Shown here: one piece after another, positions 34,585-42,621 of the stretch
Position numbering within the stretch: position 1 is the first letter of the stretch
Layout: each line of letters starts with the position of its first letter
Assembly: GCF_014199525.1 (NCBI RefSeq)
Contig: NZ_JACHNU010000002.1
Location: forward strand, 416,147-480,146
DNA length: 64,000 nucleotides
Origin: Conexibacter arvalis
GTDB lineage: Bacteria; Actinomycetota; Thermoleophilia; Solirubrobacterales; Solirubrobacteraceae
Direction of reading: 5' to 3'
The notes under the pieces: generated by a model
What the model saw: only the letters and a program-made list of their open reading frames with translations
The model's database searches: none
Told to the model about the DNA's origin: nothing
Made by a program: the position numbers and the translations under genes

Positions 34585-34863
34585 TCAGCCCGGGATCAGA
34601 CCCTCGCCGGTGAACTCGTGGCGGGCGTCCTCGTAGGAGGTGTCCGGCGGCGGCACGATCACGTCGGAGCCGTGCAGCTCGTCGGCGTCGAGCGGCGTGC
34701 CCTCGGAGCGGATCAGGGCGATGATCTGCCCGAACAGCTCCGTGAAGCGCGCCTCGTCCTCGGCCTCGGCGGCGGCGACGGCCGCGTTGTCGAGCTCGTT
34801 GAGGCGGTCGGCGATCTCGTCGGCGAGCTTGTACTGGCCTTCGGTCGCGATCCGCACGATCAT
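34585..34863 (-). CDS. PspA-associated protein PspAA
   Basis: 92 aa, IVRIATEGQYKLADEIADRL and FTELFGQIIALIRSEG being the PspAA domain core, with the usual acidic helix (AAVAAAEAEDEARF). Its ATGA start overlaps the pspA stop by 4 nt, so the two are translationally coupled. PspAA proteins accompany PspA in actinobacteria and archaea and probably bind it; mechanism unknown. Confidence 0.88.
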   Translation of the reverse strand: MIVRIATEGQYKLADEIADRLNELDNAAVAAAEAEDEARFTELFGQIIALIRSEGTPLDADELHGSDVIVPPPDTSYEDARHEFTGEGLIPG

Positions 34864-35651
34864 GCCGACTGCTCCTTGCCGCCGGACTCGCCGCCCTCGC
34901 CCTCGCCGGCGCCCAGCTGGCCCGCGGAGCCGCCGCCGCTGCCGGCGGCCAGCTCGGCCTTCATCTTCTCCAGCTCGCTGTCGACGCCGGTCCCGGCGCT
35001 GAGCTGCGCGAGCTGGCGGTCGATGTCGTCCTGGCCGTCGCCGAGCTGGGTCAGGTCGTCGAATGCACCGGCTCTCTCGAGCTCGTCGACGGCCTGCGCG
35101 CGGGCGCGCATGTTCTCGGTCTTGTCGAGCGCGCGCTGCATCGCGAGGCCGACGTCGGCCATCTCCTCGCCGACGCCGGTCGCCGCCTCGGAGATCCGCA
35201 CCTGCGCCTCGGCCGCCGAGTACTGCGCCTTGACGACCTCCTTCTTGGTGCGGAAGTTCTCGATCTTCGACTGCAGCTTGGCCTGGTTGTCGACCATCGC
35301 CTGCTGCTGCTGCTCGAGCTCGGCGATCTGCGTGTCGAGACCCTGGAGCTCGCTCTGGATCGCCGACTTGCGCTCCAGCGCGGTCCGCGCGAGCGTCTCG
35401 TTGCCCGCCGCGAGCGCCTGACGCGCCTGCGTGTCGAGCTTCACGACCTGCTGCTCCATCTTCTGCGACTGGAGCTGAAGGCGCTTCTTGGACGTCACCA
35501 CGTCCGCGAGGCCCTTCTTCACGTTCTGCAGCAGCTCCATCTGCTTCTGGTAGCTGTACTCCAGCGTCTCGGAAGGATCCTCTGCTTTGTCGAGCAGCTT
35601 TGAGATCTTCGCCTTGACGACGGTGGAGAAGCGCCCGGACAGGCCGGCCAT
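34860..35651 (-). CDS. pspA: PspA/IM30 phage-shock protein
   Basis: 263 aa. Nearly all coiled coil: the N-terminal amphipathic helix (RFSTVVKAKISKLLDKAEDP) followed by ETLEYSYQKQMELLQNVKKG and long heptads, then a glycine/serine-rich acidic tail. PspA coats and stabilises damaged inner membrane and is ESCRT-III-like. SD GAGGAGG is well placed; a TAGGCT -10-like box (complement of 35691-35696) lies about 40 nt before the ATG, so this gene has a leader, unlike many here. Confidence 0.93.
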   Translation of the reverse strand: MAGLSGRFSTVVKAKISKLLDKAEDPSETLEYSYQKQMELLQNVKKGLADVVTSKKRLQLQSQKMEQQVVKLDTQARQALAAGNETLARTALERKSAIQSELQGLDTQIAELEQQQQAMVDNQAKLQSKIENFRTKKEVVKAQYSAAEAQVRISEAATGVGEEMADVGLAMQRALDKTENMRARAQAVDELERAGAFDDLTQLGDGQDDIDRQLAQLSAGTGVDSELEKMKAELAAGSGGGSAGQLGAGEGEGGESGGKEQSA

Positions 35652-35777
35652 CAGGATCCTCCTCTGGCAGGTTCGAGGGTCAGAGTTTCAAGCCTACCGC
35701 CCGACGTGCGCGACGGCAGGGTGGGAAACCCCCGGAACGGCCGTCACTTCCGGCCGATCGGGAGTCGCGACGGCAGC

Positions 35778-35802
35778 GCGGTCGCCGGTCGCCGGCGACC
35801 GC
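35778..35802 (-). terminator. Terminator-like hairpin after NlpC/P60 gene
   Basis: GCGGTCGCCGG/CCGGCGACCGC, 11 bp with a 3-nt loop, 14 nt beyond the NlpC/P60 stop codon. Confidence 0.6.
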
Positions 35803-35816
35803 TGCGGCTCGCCGGT

Positions 35817-36530
35817 TCAGTAGTTCTCGGGGTGACGGACCTTGAAGCCGGCCGTCGAGTACCTGCCGGGGCGCCAGCGCGGGCCCTTCTCGCCGGGGCC
35901 GCTGGTGTCGAGGCGCAGGCCCGCGATCACGACGAAGGCGTGGCCGGGGTTGGTGTAGACGGTGATCCATCTGCCCTTGCCGGACGCGCCCCACGACATG
36001 AAGCCGGTCGAGTCGAGCGGCGTGTCGAGCAGGCCGGCGCCGTTGAGCGCGTAGGAGACCGTCCCGGAGCAGTCGTAGCCGGCCGAGCGGAAGCTCTTGT
36101 GCCCGCCGCCGTAGAGGTACGGCTTGTCGAGCAGCTCGTTGGCGGCCCAGACCGCCTCCTGCACCTCGAGCGGCGCGGCGGCCGGGGCGTACGCGATGCC
36201 GCCTCTGAAGACGGCGCGGCTGCCGGGCACCGTCGGGCGGGGATCGGCCGGCGGGACGTAGCCGTAGGCGGCGCCGCCCGCGGCCGCGCCCGGCTGCCGC
36301 CGCTGCGCCTCGTGACCCTCGGGGGCGCCGGCGGGCTTCTTGGCCTGCGACCGCTTCTTCTTGGCCTTCTTCTTCTTGGCCTTCTTCGCCGGCTTGCCCT
36401 TCGGCGTGCTCGTCGTGACGTCGCTGGCGAGGCCGGCGCCGCCCGTGACCGCCGCGGCGGTCGCGGGCGTCAAGGCTACGGCGAACATCAGCAGACCCAG
36501 CACGACCAGGGTCGGTGCGCGCAACTGCAC
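35817..36530 (-). CDS. NlpC/P60 peptidoglycan hydrolase with polylysine linker
   Basis: 237 aa from the GTG at 36530 (a TTG at 36524 is also possible, with AGAGAG before it); longer starts would read through the riboswitch. Signal peptide (APTLVVLGLLMFAVALTPAT), a striking lysine-rich stretch (KGKPAKKAKKKKAKKKRSQA), a linker, then NlpC/P60 (about residues 125-237): catalytic Cys in YDCSGTVSYAL, His in GHAFVVIAG. It should cleave wall stem peptides. The cationic stretch may bind acidic wall polymers. It is controlled by the riboswitch at 36541-36668. Confidence 0.88.
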   Translation of the reverse strand: MQLRAPTLVVLGLLMFAVALTPATAAAVTGGAGLASDVTTSTPKGKPAKKAKKKKAKKKRSQAKKPAGAPEGHEAQRRQPGAAAGGAAYGYVPPADPRPTVPGSRAVFRGGIAYAPAAAPLEVQEAVWAANELLDKPYLYGGGHKSFRSAGYDCSGTVSYALNGAGLLDTPLDSTGFMSWGASGKGRWITVYTNPGHAFVVIAGLRLDTSGPGEKGPRWRPGRYSTAGFKVRHPENY

Positions 36531-36540
36531 TCTCTTTCGT

Positions 36541-36668
36541 CGGCCTGCGGGGTTAGCTGTCGGGCTAGCGCGGAAAGAGCCGGCGCCTCCCGCGGATCGA
36601 CCGCGGGACTCGCCCCAATAACTTGGGTCCCCCGTCCCGGGGCTCCGGGCCCCGGGTTCGGCGTTGCG
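36541..36668 (-). ncRNA. c-di-AMP riboswitch (ydaO/yuaA type), second copy
   Basis: Minus strand blocks in order: GCCGAACCC, ACGGGGGACCCA, GGGGCGAGTC, a strong variable hairpin (CCCGCGG/CCGCGGG), GGCTCTTTCCGCG, GCCCGACAGCTAACC and CCGCAGGC. The 3' end is only 10 nt from the GTG of the NlpC/P60 gene, so control could act on ribosome access. It shares about 20 identical bases around the ACAGCTAACC core with the copy at 31860-31987. Confidence 0.88.
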
Positions 36669-36813
36669 CGGCATCCTAACCGAACGCTCGGGCGTTACGT
36701 CAACCCTCAGGACGTGGGAATTCCCGCGCGTTGCGGGGACACGACGCCGGCGACGCGCCGCGGGCCTCCGCAGCTCGTCGCCGCCGACCGGCTCGGTCCG
36801 ACCGGCAGCGGGC

Positions 36814-36819
36814 TATCGT
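36814..36819 (+). promoter_or_regulatory. -10-like box of a probable leaderless promoter
   Basis: TATCGT, 8 nt before the ATG at 36828, in the context CTATCGTGCCGGGC that is identical to that before the thioesterase gene at 2786. Confidence 0.5.
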
Positions 36820-36827
36820 GCCGGGCC

Positions 36828-38024
36828 ATGCCGCGCCGCTCCCGCCTCGCCCTCGTCGGGCTGCTGCTGCTCCTGCTGACCGGCCTCGCCGCCTGCGGCG
36901 GCGGCGACGACGACGATCAGCGCGGGCTGGTCGTCACGACGCCGCAGATCGGCTCGGCCGGCGACGAGCCGCAGGCCTCCGCGCAGCTCGGCTTCCCCGG
37001 CTTCGCGACGAAGAACACGACCCGCGTCGGCGGCGCCGACGCGATCGCCAACGCGGCCGCCGTGGCGCGCGCCGTCTATCCCGGCAGCGCCCCCGGCGCC
37101 AACCCGCCGGCGGTCGTGCTCGCCGACCAGGACGACTGGCAGGCCGCCATCGCCGCCTCGGTCCTGATGAGCCAGCCGCTGCGGGCGCCGATCCTGCTGA
37201 CCGAGGGCAGAACGCTGCCGGAGGCGAGCGCCGAGGCGCTGAGAGCGCTCGCGCCGACCGGCGTCAGAGCGCTCGGCGGAGTCCAGGTCGTGCGCATCGG
37301 CGCCGAGACCCCGGCGCCCGAGGGCTACCGCTCGACGACGATCGAGGGCTCGGACCCGGTCGCACTCGCCGCGGCGATCGACAGATACCAGGCGGCCGCG
37401 ACCGGCCGCGAGACGCGGTCGGTGATGATCGCCTCCCTCGACGACGCCGCCTTCTCGATGCCGGCCGCCGCCTACGCCGCCAAGAGCGGCGTCCCGGTCC
37501 TGTTCGTCAGAAGGGACACGATCCCCGGCGCGACCTTCGCCGCGCTGCGGACCCATCGCAGACCGCGGATCTACGTGCTCGGCCCCGAGGCGGTCGTCAG
37601 CAGAAGAGTCGAGCAGGCACTGAGAGGCCTCGGGAACGTGACGCGGATCGCCGGCGAGGACGCGGTCAGAAACGCGATCGCCTTCGCCCGCTACACCGAC
37701 GGGACGTTCGGCTGGGGCGTCGTCGACCCCGGGCACGGGCTCGTCTTCGCCAACGACCGGCGGCCGGCCGACGCCGCCGCCGCCGCGCCGCTGTCGGCGA
37801 GCGGCACGTACGGCCCGCTGCTGCTGGTCGACGATCCCGACGAGCTGCCGCTGACGCTCGGCGAGTACCTGCTCGACATCCAGCCCGGCTACGAGCGCGA
37901 TCCCGTCCGCGGCGTCTACAATCACGGCTGGCTGATCGGCGACGAGGACGCGATATCGCTTCCGGTGCAGTCGCGCATCGACAGCTTCCTGGAGATCGTC
38001 CCCGTCAGAACGAGCGCGCCGTGA
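36828..38024 (+). CDS. Cell-wall-binding repeat 2 lipoprotein
   Basis: 398 aa. Lipoprotein signal (SRLALVGLLLLLLTGL) with lipobox LAAC, an acidic linker (GGGDDDD), then repeats of the CW_binding_2 type: VGGADAIANAAAVARAVYPG, VVLADQDDWQAAIAAS, APILLTEGRTLP and later GPEAVVS and RIAGEDAVRNAIAFA. This module binds anionic wall polymers in Gram-positive bacteria. No catalytic domain is seen, so it may be a wall anchor or adhesin. Many AGA arginines. Confidence 0.85.
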   Translation: MPRRSRLALVGLLLLLLTGLAACGGGDDDDQRGLVVTTPQIGSAGDEPQASAQLGFPGFATKNTTRVGGADAIANAAAVARAVYPGSAPGANPPAVVLADQDDWQAAIAASVLMSQPLRAPILLTEGRTLPEASAEALRALAPTGVRALGGVQVVRIGAETPAPEGYRSTTIEGSDPVALAAAIDRYQAAATGRETRSVMIASLDDAAFSMPAAAYAAKSGVPVLFVRRDTIPGATFAALRTHRRPRIYVLGPEAVVSRRVEQALRGLGNVTRIAGEDAVRNAIAFARYTDGTFGWGVVDPGHGLVFANDRRPADAAAAAPLSASGTYGPLLLVDDPDELPLTLGEYLLDIQPGYERDPVRGVYNHGWLIGDEDAISLPVQSRIDSFLEIVPVRTSAP

Positions 38025-38299
38025 GCAGATTCGAGCATCCCGACCGCCTGCGCCCCGGGCGCGAGGTCACCGTCGACGACGTCCGTCAGCTGATGGGCGC
38101 GTCCACCCCCCACTTCGCCCTCCAGCTGCGCGAGCGGATCGGCCGCCTGATCAGAGGCCTCCCCGCCGATCACCCCGCCCGCGTCGAGGGCGAGCGCGAG
38201 ATCGCCCGCCTCGAGGCGATCGCCTTCCACGGCGAGGTGCGCGGGACACCCGAGCAGCCGGGCATGAAGACGCTCGCCAGCGTCGACGACGCCGCCTGA
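38021..38299 (+). CDS. Small conserved hypothetical protein
   Basis: 92 aa, GTG start overlapping the previous stop by 4 nt (GTGA), so translation is coupled to the wall-binding lipoprotein. The sequence is hydrophilic and helical (VDDVRQLMGASTPHFALQLR, RIGRLIRGLPADHPARVEGE), no signal peptide, no known motif. Function not recognised; the overlap is the main evidence that it is real. Confidence 0.7.
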   Translation: MSRFEHPDRLRPGREVTVDDVRQLMGASTPHFALQLRERIGRLIRGLPADHPARVEGEREIARLEAIAFHGEVRGTPEQPGMKTLASVDDAA

Positions 38300-38340
38300 G
38301 CGGCGAGCAGCGGCCGGCCGGTGAGCTAGGCTCGCCAGGC

Positions 38341-39393
38341 ATGCGCCTCGGACTCTTTCTCGCCTATTGGCCGTGGTTCACGCCGGAGGAGCAGGTCGAG
38401 CTCGCCGTGCTCGGCGACGAGCTGGGTCTGGACTCGCTCTGGATCTCCGAGGCGTGGGGCCAGGACGCCGTCTCGCTGCTCGGCCTGCTCGCCGGCAAGA
38501 CCGAGCGGATCGGACTCGGCTCCGGCCTGATGCAGATCCCCGCCCGCCAGCCGGCCGCGACGGCGATGGCGGCCGCGTCGCTCGACGTGATCAGCGGCGG
38601 GCGCTTCCGGCTCGGGCTCGGGACCTCCGGGCCGCAGGTCTCCGAGGGCTGGTACGGCGTCCCCTTCAAGCGGCCGCTGACGCGGACGCGCGAGTACGTC
38701 GAGATCGTCCGCACGATCCTCGCGCGCAGAACCCTCACCTACGAGGGCAGCGCGTTCACGCTGCCGCTGCCGGCCGACGCGCCCGGGGCGACCGGGCTCG
38801 GGCGGCCGCTGAAGCTGCTCGCGAAGCCGGTCCAGCGGCGAATCCCGATCTACCTCGGCGCGATCGGGCCGAGATCGGTCGAGCAGACGGCCGCGATCGC
38901 CGACGGCTGGCTGCCGTTCCTGCTCAACCCCGAGCAGCCGGAGCTGCTGCTCGATCCGCTGCGCGCCGGCGCCGAGAAGGCCGGCCGCGGGCTGTCGGAG
39001 ATCGACGTCGCGCCGGTCGTGCCGGTGGCGCTCGCCGACACGGTCGAGGAGGCGCGCGACCTCGTCCGCCCGTGGCTCGCCTTCTACCTCGGCGCGATGG
39101 GCGCGAAGGACAAGAACTTCTACGTCGAGCTGGCCGCGATGTACGGCCACGGCGAGGCCGCCCGCACCTGCCAGGAGCTGTTCCTCGACGGCGACCGCCT
39201 CGGCGCCGCGCTCGCGCTGACCGACGAGCTGATCGACTCCGGCACGATCGCGACGACGCCGGACCGGCTGCCCGAGCGCGTCGCGCGCTACGCCGCGATC
39301 GGCTCCGACACGCTCGTGATCGTCCCCTGCGGCGACAAGCCGGCGGTCGTGCGCGCCGCCGCGGAAGCCGTCGCCTCGGTCGCGGCGCCGTGA
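38341..39393 (+). CDS. LLM-class (probably F420-dependent) oxidoreductase
   Basis: 350 aa, luciferase-like (beta/alpha)8 barrel: LGDELGLDSLWISEAWGQDA, RIGLGSGLMQIPARQPAATA, ISGGRFRLGLGTSGPQVSEG and IPIYLGAIGPRSVEQTAAI. These motifs fit the actinobacterial F420-dependent branch; FMN use cannot be excluded. Substrate unknown. TAGGCT (38327-38332) ends 8 nt before the ATG. The next gene, xseA, overlaps by 4 nt. Confidence 0.88.
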   Translation: MRLGLFLAYWPWFTPEEQVELAVLGDELGLDSLWISEAWGQDAVSLLGLLAGKTERIGLGSGLMQIPARQPAATAMAAASLDVISGGRFRLGLGTSGPQVSEGWYGVPFKRPLTRTREYVEIVRTILARRTLTYEGSAFTLPLPADAPGATGLGRPLKLLAKPVQRRIPIYLGAIGPRSVEQTAAIADGWLPFLLNPEQPELLLDPLRAGAEKAGRGLSEIDVAPVVPVALADTVEEARDLVRPWLAFYLGAMGAKDKNFYVELAAMYGHGEAARTCQELFLDGDRLGAALALTDELIDSGTIATTPDRLPERVARYAAIGSDTLVIVPCGDKPAVVRAAAEAVASVAAP

Positions 39394-40763
39394 GCGAGCC
39401 GGCGCCGACGCCGTCGGGGATTCCCGGCAGCTCGCTGCCCGGCCCGTTCGCCGTCGGCGTCTACGCCGAGCGGCTGCGCCAGCAGCTGCGGTCGTTCGCG
39501 CGGGTGCAGGTCTTCGGCGAGCTGTGGAACTTCCGCACCAGCCGCACCACCGTCTACTTCGAGCTGCGCGACGCGCGCGGCGCGCTGCCGTGCGCGATGT
39601 GGCGGACCGACTTCGACCGACTCGGCGTCGACCCGAGCGACGGCGCCCAGGTCGTGCTCGCCGGCGGCTGCGACTACTACCCCGGGAGCGCCACCTCCTC
39701 CCCCGCCTTCTCCTTCCGCGCCACCGACATGCGCATAGCGGGCGAGGGCGATCTGCTCGCCCAGGTCGACCGTCTGCGCAAGCTGCTCGCCGCCGAGGGG
39801 CTGCTGGAGCCGCAGAAGCACCTCCCCCGCCCGCTGCTGCCGCGCACGATCGGCGTCGTCTGCGGCGAGACCGGCAAGGCGCGCGACGACGTGCTCGCCG
39901 GGCTGCGGCGGCGCGGCTGGGAGGGAACGATCGTGTGGGGCTTCGCGCCGGTCCAGGACCGCCACGCGGCGCCGCGGATCGCCCAGGCGCTGCGCGACCT
40001 CGCCGCGCTCGAGCAGGTCGAGGTCGTGATCGTCGCGCGCGGCGGCGGCTCGCTCGCCGACCTGTTCGCCTTCTGCGACGAGACGCTCTGCCGCACCGTC
40101 GCGCTGCTGCGGGTGCCGGTGATCGCCTCGGTCGGCCACCACACCGACCGCACGCTGATCGACGACGTCGCCGCCGTCTGCTGCTCGACTCCGACCCACG
40201 CCGCCGCCGAGGCGGTGCGGATCGACGTCGGCGAGGCGCGCGCGACGCTGCTGCGCGAGACGCGCCGGCTCGACGCCCACGGCCGCCGCGCCGTGCTGGA
40301 GCGGGCGCGGACGCTCGCCGGCCTCGCGCGCGCTCCCGCCGAGCACGTCGCGCGCCACCGCCGTCGCCTCCACCAGCAGCTGCGCGAGCTGCGCGCCAGC
40401 GCCCGCCGCCGCACCGGCCGCGAGCGCGAGGTGGCGCAGACGCGACTGCTCGCGCTGCGGCGCAAGCGCGACCTCGCCGCAGCCGAGCGGACCCGGGCCG
40501 AGGCGCTGGTGAGAGCCGGCGGCGCACGGCTGCGCCACGGCGCCGACGCCGCCACCGTGCGGCGGCGGCGCGACCTCGAGCGGCTCGCGCTGGCGCTCGC
40601 CGCCCACGATCCCGAGCGGACGCTGGAGCGCGGGTACGCGCTCGTCGAGGACCGCGCCGGCGAGGTCGTCACCTCCGCCGAGCAGGCGCGCGCCGCCGGA
40701 GCGGTCGAGCTGCGCTTCCACGACGGTCGCGTCCGGGCCGACGTGGAGGATGCGACAAGATGA
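39390..40763 (+). CDS. xseA: Exodeoxyribonuclease VII large subunit
   Basis: 457 aa, GTG start overlapping the upstream stop (GTGA). N-terminal OB fold (VQVFGELWNFRTSRTTVYFE), then the catalytic domain with RTIGVVCGETGKARDDVL, VVIVARGGGSLADLFAFCDE and VIASVGHHTDRTLIDDVAA, then a long arginine-rich coiled coil and the C-terminal ERGYALVEDRAGEVV. With XseB it digests single-stranded DNA from both ends in repair. It overlaps xseB by 4 nt. Confidence 0.95.
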   Translation: MSEPAPTPSGIPGSSLPGPFAVGVYAERLRQQLRSFARVQVFGELWNFRTSRTTVYFELRDARGALPCAMWRTDFDRLGVDPSDGAQVVLAGGCDYYPGSATSSPAFSFRATDMRIAGEGDLLAQVDRLRKLLAAEGLLEPQKHLPRPLLPRTIGVVCGETGKARDDVLAGLRRRGWEGTIVWGFAPVQDRHAAPRIAQALRDLAALEQVEVVIVARGGGSLADLFAFCDETLCRTVALLRVPVIASVGHHTDRTLIDDVAAVCCSTPTHAAAEAVRIDVGEARATLLRETRRLDAHGRRAVLERARTLAGLARAPAEHVARHRRRLHQQLRELRASARRRTGREREVAQTRLLALRRKRDLAAAERTRAEALVRAGGARLRHGADAATVRRRRDLERLALALAAHDPERTLERGYALVEDRAGEVVTSAEQARAAGAVELRFHDGRVRADVEDATR

Positions 40764-41101
40764 GCAGCGTGCAGATGGACATCGGCGGCGACACGAGCGA
40801 TCCCGGCGGCGGCGAGCAGCTGAGCTACGAGCGCGCCAGCGCGCGGATCGAGGAGATCATCCGCCGTCTCGACTCCGGTGAGGCCGGCCTGCGCGAGACG
40901 CTCGAGCTGGTCGCCGAGGGGCGGCGGCTGGTCGAGTTCTGCGCCGGCGAGCTGGAGGCGGTCGGCAGAGGGCTGGAGGAGCTGCGGCTCGACGAGCTGG
41001 TCGCGCGGTTGGAGCGCGGCGGCGAGGAAGGCCCGGGCGGCGGTGGGTCGCCTGGAGGTCCCGGCGGCGCCGGCGGTCCGGGCGGAGGGTTCGGCGGATG
41101 A
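40760..41101 (+). CDS. xseB: Exodeoxyribonuclease VII small subunit
   Basis: 113 aa. The core LSYERASARIEEIIRRLDSG, LRETLELVAEGRRLVEFCAG and LEELRLDEL is the XseB helical hairpin. The tail is a glycine/proline-rich extension (about residues 90-113) that is longer than usual. ATGA overlaps join it to xseA and to the next gene, so all three are co-translated. A second in-frame ATG six codons in would give the usual shorter protein. Confidence 0.93.
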   Translation: MSSVQMDIGGDTSDPGGGEQLSYERASARIEEIIRRLDSGEAGLRETLELVAEGRRLVEFCAGELEAVGRGLEELRLDELVARLERGGEEGPGGGGSPGGPGGAGGPGGGFGG

Positions 41102-42156
41102 GCACCTACGCACTCCTCGAGGGCCTCCCGCTGACCGTCGACTCCTACGAGCTGGAGGGTCTCCAGCTCGACGTCTCCTCCGGCTTCACGCGCAAGTCGA
41201 CGGTGATCCACCTCGTCGGCGGCGGCCACGAGGGTCTCGGCGAGGACGTCGTCTACGACGCCGAGGACCAGGAGAAGCTGCAGGCGGCCGGACCGGTCCA
41301 GCCGCTCGCCGGCGAGTGGACGCTCGGCGCCTTCTGCGACCACGTCGACGCGCTCGACCTCTTCCCGGAGGAGCCGGTCGACGGCGAGGTGTCGCGGCTC
41401 TACCGCCGCTGGGCCTTCCACTCCGCCGCGCTCGACCTCGCGCTGCGCCAGGCCGGCCGGCCGCTGCACGAGGTGCTCGGGCGGACGCTGCGGCCGCTGA
41501 CCTTCGTCGTCTCGCTGGCGCTGCCGGAGCCGGCGTCGATCGCGCCGATCGCCGGCCTGCTCGCCCGCTACCCGACGCTGCGCTTCAAGCTCGACGGCAA
41601 AGCGAGCTGGGACGACGAGCTGATCGCCGCGCTGAGGGAGACCGGCGCCGTCGACTCGATCGACTACAAGGGCCAGTACCGGGGGACGGTCGTCGACACG
41701 CCGGCGGCACCCGACTGGTACCGCCGCATCGCCGAGGGCTTCCCGGAGGCGTGGCTGGAAGACCCCGACCTCGACGCGCCGGGGATCGCCGACGTGCTCG
41801 CCGCCGACCACGGCCGCATCACCTGGGACGCGCCGATCCACTCGATCGCCGACATCGAAGCGCTCCCGTTCGCGCCGCGGATGGTCAACATCAAGCCGTC
41901 GCGGCTCGGCGGCCTGAAGCGGCTCTGCGCCGCCTACGACCACTGCGCGGAGCGCGGCATCGGCGCCTACGGCGGCGGCCAGTTCGAGCTGGGCGTCGGG
42001 CGCGGACAGGCGCAGTACCTCGCCGCGCTGTTCCATCCCGACACGCCCAACGACCTCGCGCCCGGCGGCTACAACCACGCCGTGCCGGCCGACGGTCTGC
42101 CGTCGAGCCCGCTGGCGCCGCGCCCGTCGGCGACCGGCTTCCGCTGGGAGGGCTGA
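41098..42156 (+). CDS. Enolase-superfamily protein (muconate-lactonizing/OSBS-like)
   Basis: 352 aa. Barrel motifs: FKLDGK (lysines on strand 2), IDYKGQY (metal Asp position), AWLEDPDLDAPG (Glu), RITWDAPIHS (Asp) and MVNIKPSRLGGL (Lys). This is the layout of the MLE/OSBS branch, which abstracts a proton next to a carboxylate. The substrate cannot be told; the usual D-x-N of strand 3 reads D-Y-K, which is unusual. It overlaps xseB by 4 nt, an odd partner for a DNA exonuclease. Confidence 0.8.
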   Translation: MSTYALLEGLPLTVDSYELEGLQLDVSSGFTRKSTVIHLVGGGHEGLGEDVVYDAEDQEKLQAAGPVQPLAGEWTLGAFCDHVDALDLFPEEPVDGEVSRLYRRWAFHSAALDLALRQAGRPLHEVLGRTLRPLTFVVSLALPEPASIAPIAGLLARYPTLRFKLDGKASWDDELIAALRETGAVDSIDYKGQYRGTVVDTPAAPDWYRRIAEGFPEAWLEDPDLDAPGIADVLAADHGRITWDAPIHSIADIEALPFAPRMVNIKPSRLGGLKRLCAAYDHCAERGIGAYGGGQFELGVGRGQAQYLAALFHPDTPNDLAPGGYNHAVPADGLPSSPLAPRPSATGFRWEG

Positions 42157-42261
42157 CGGCGGCCGGCGCGCTCCGCGGCGGGGCGCGTGCCGACGCGGCG
42201 CGGTCATCGACGGACCCGGTCGGCGGGGCGAGGCGCGCGCCCCTCGCGACTCCGTCGGAGC

Positions 42262-42621
42262 ATGTGCCCGAACCGCCTGCTCCCGCTCGCCCGCCAGCCG
42301 CTGCTGCCGCCGCTGGACCGCCTCGACGCCCGCCGTGCCGCGACGCCGCTCGCGCGGCTGCGCGGCCTCGCCGGGATCGCGCCCGACGAGGTCGCCGCGA
42401 CGACGGCGCTGCTGCTGCCGCGGACCCGCTCGATCCACACCTTCGCGATGCGCTTCCCGCTCGACCTCGTCTGGATCGGGCACGACGGTCGCGCGGTGCG
42501 AATCGACGCCGCCGTCCCGCCGCGGCGCCTGCGCGCCTGCGCGCGCGCCGCCGAGGTGCTGGAGCTGCCGGCCGGGACGGCGCTCGTCGCGCGCCTCAGG
42601 CCGGGAGCGCCGGTGCGCTGA
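42262..42621 (+). CDS. DUF192 family protein
   Basis: 119 aa from the ATG at 42262. The region RTRSIHTFAMRFPLDLVWIG, then HDGRAVRIDAAVPP and VLELPAGTALVARLRPG, is the DUF192 barrel (R-S-I-H-T-F-x-M core). Function unknown in the family; often secreted, but no signal peptide is visible here. The 3' end overlaps the convergent GGDEF/EAL gene by 26 nt. Confidence 0.82.
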   Translation: MCPNRLLPLARQPLLPPLDRLDARRAATPLARLRGLAGIAPDEVAATTALLLPRTRSIHTFAMRFPLDLVWIGHDGRAVRIDAAVPPRRLRACARAAEVLELPAGTALVARLRPGAPVR

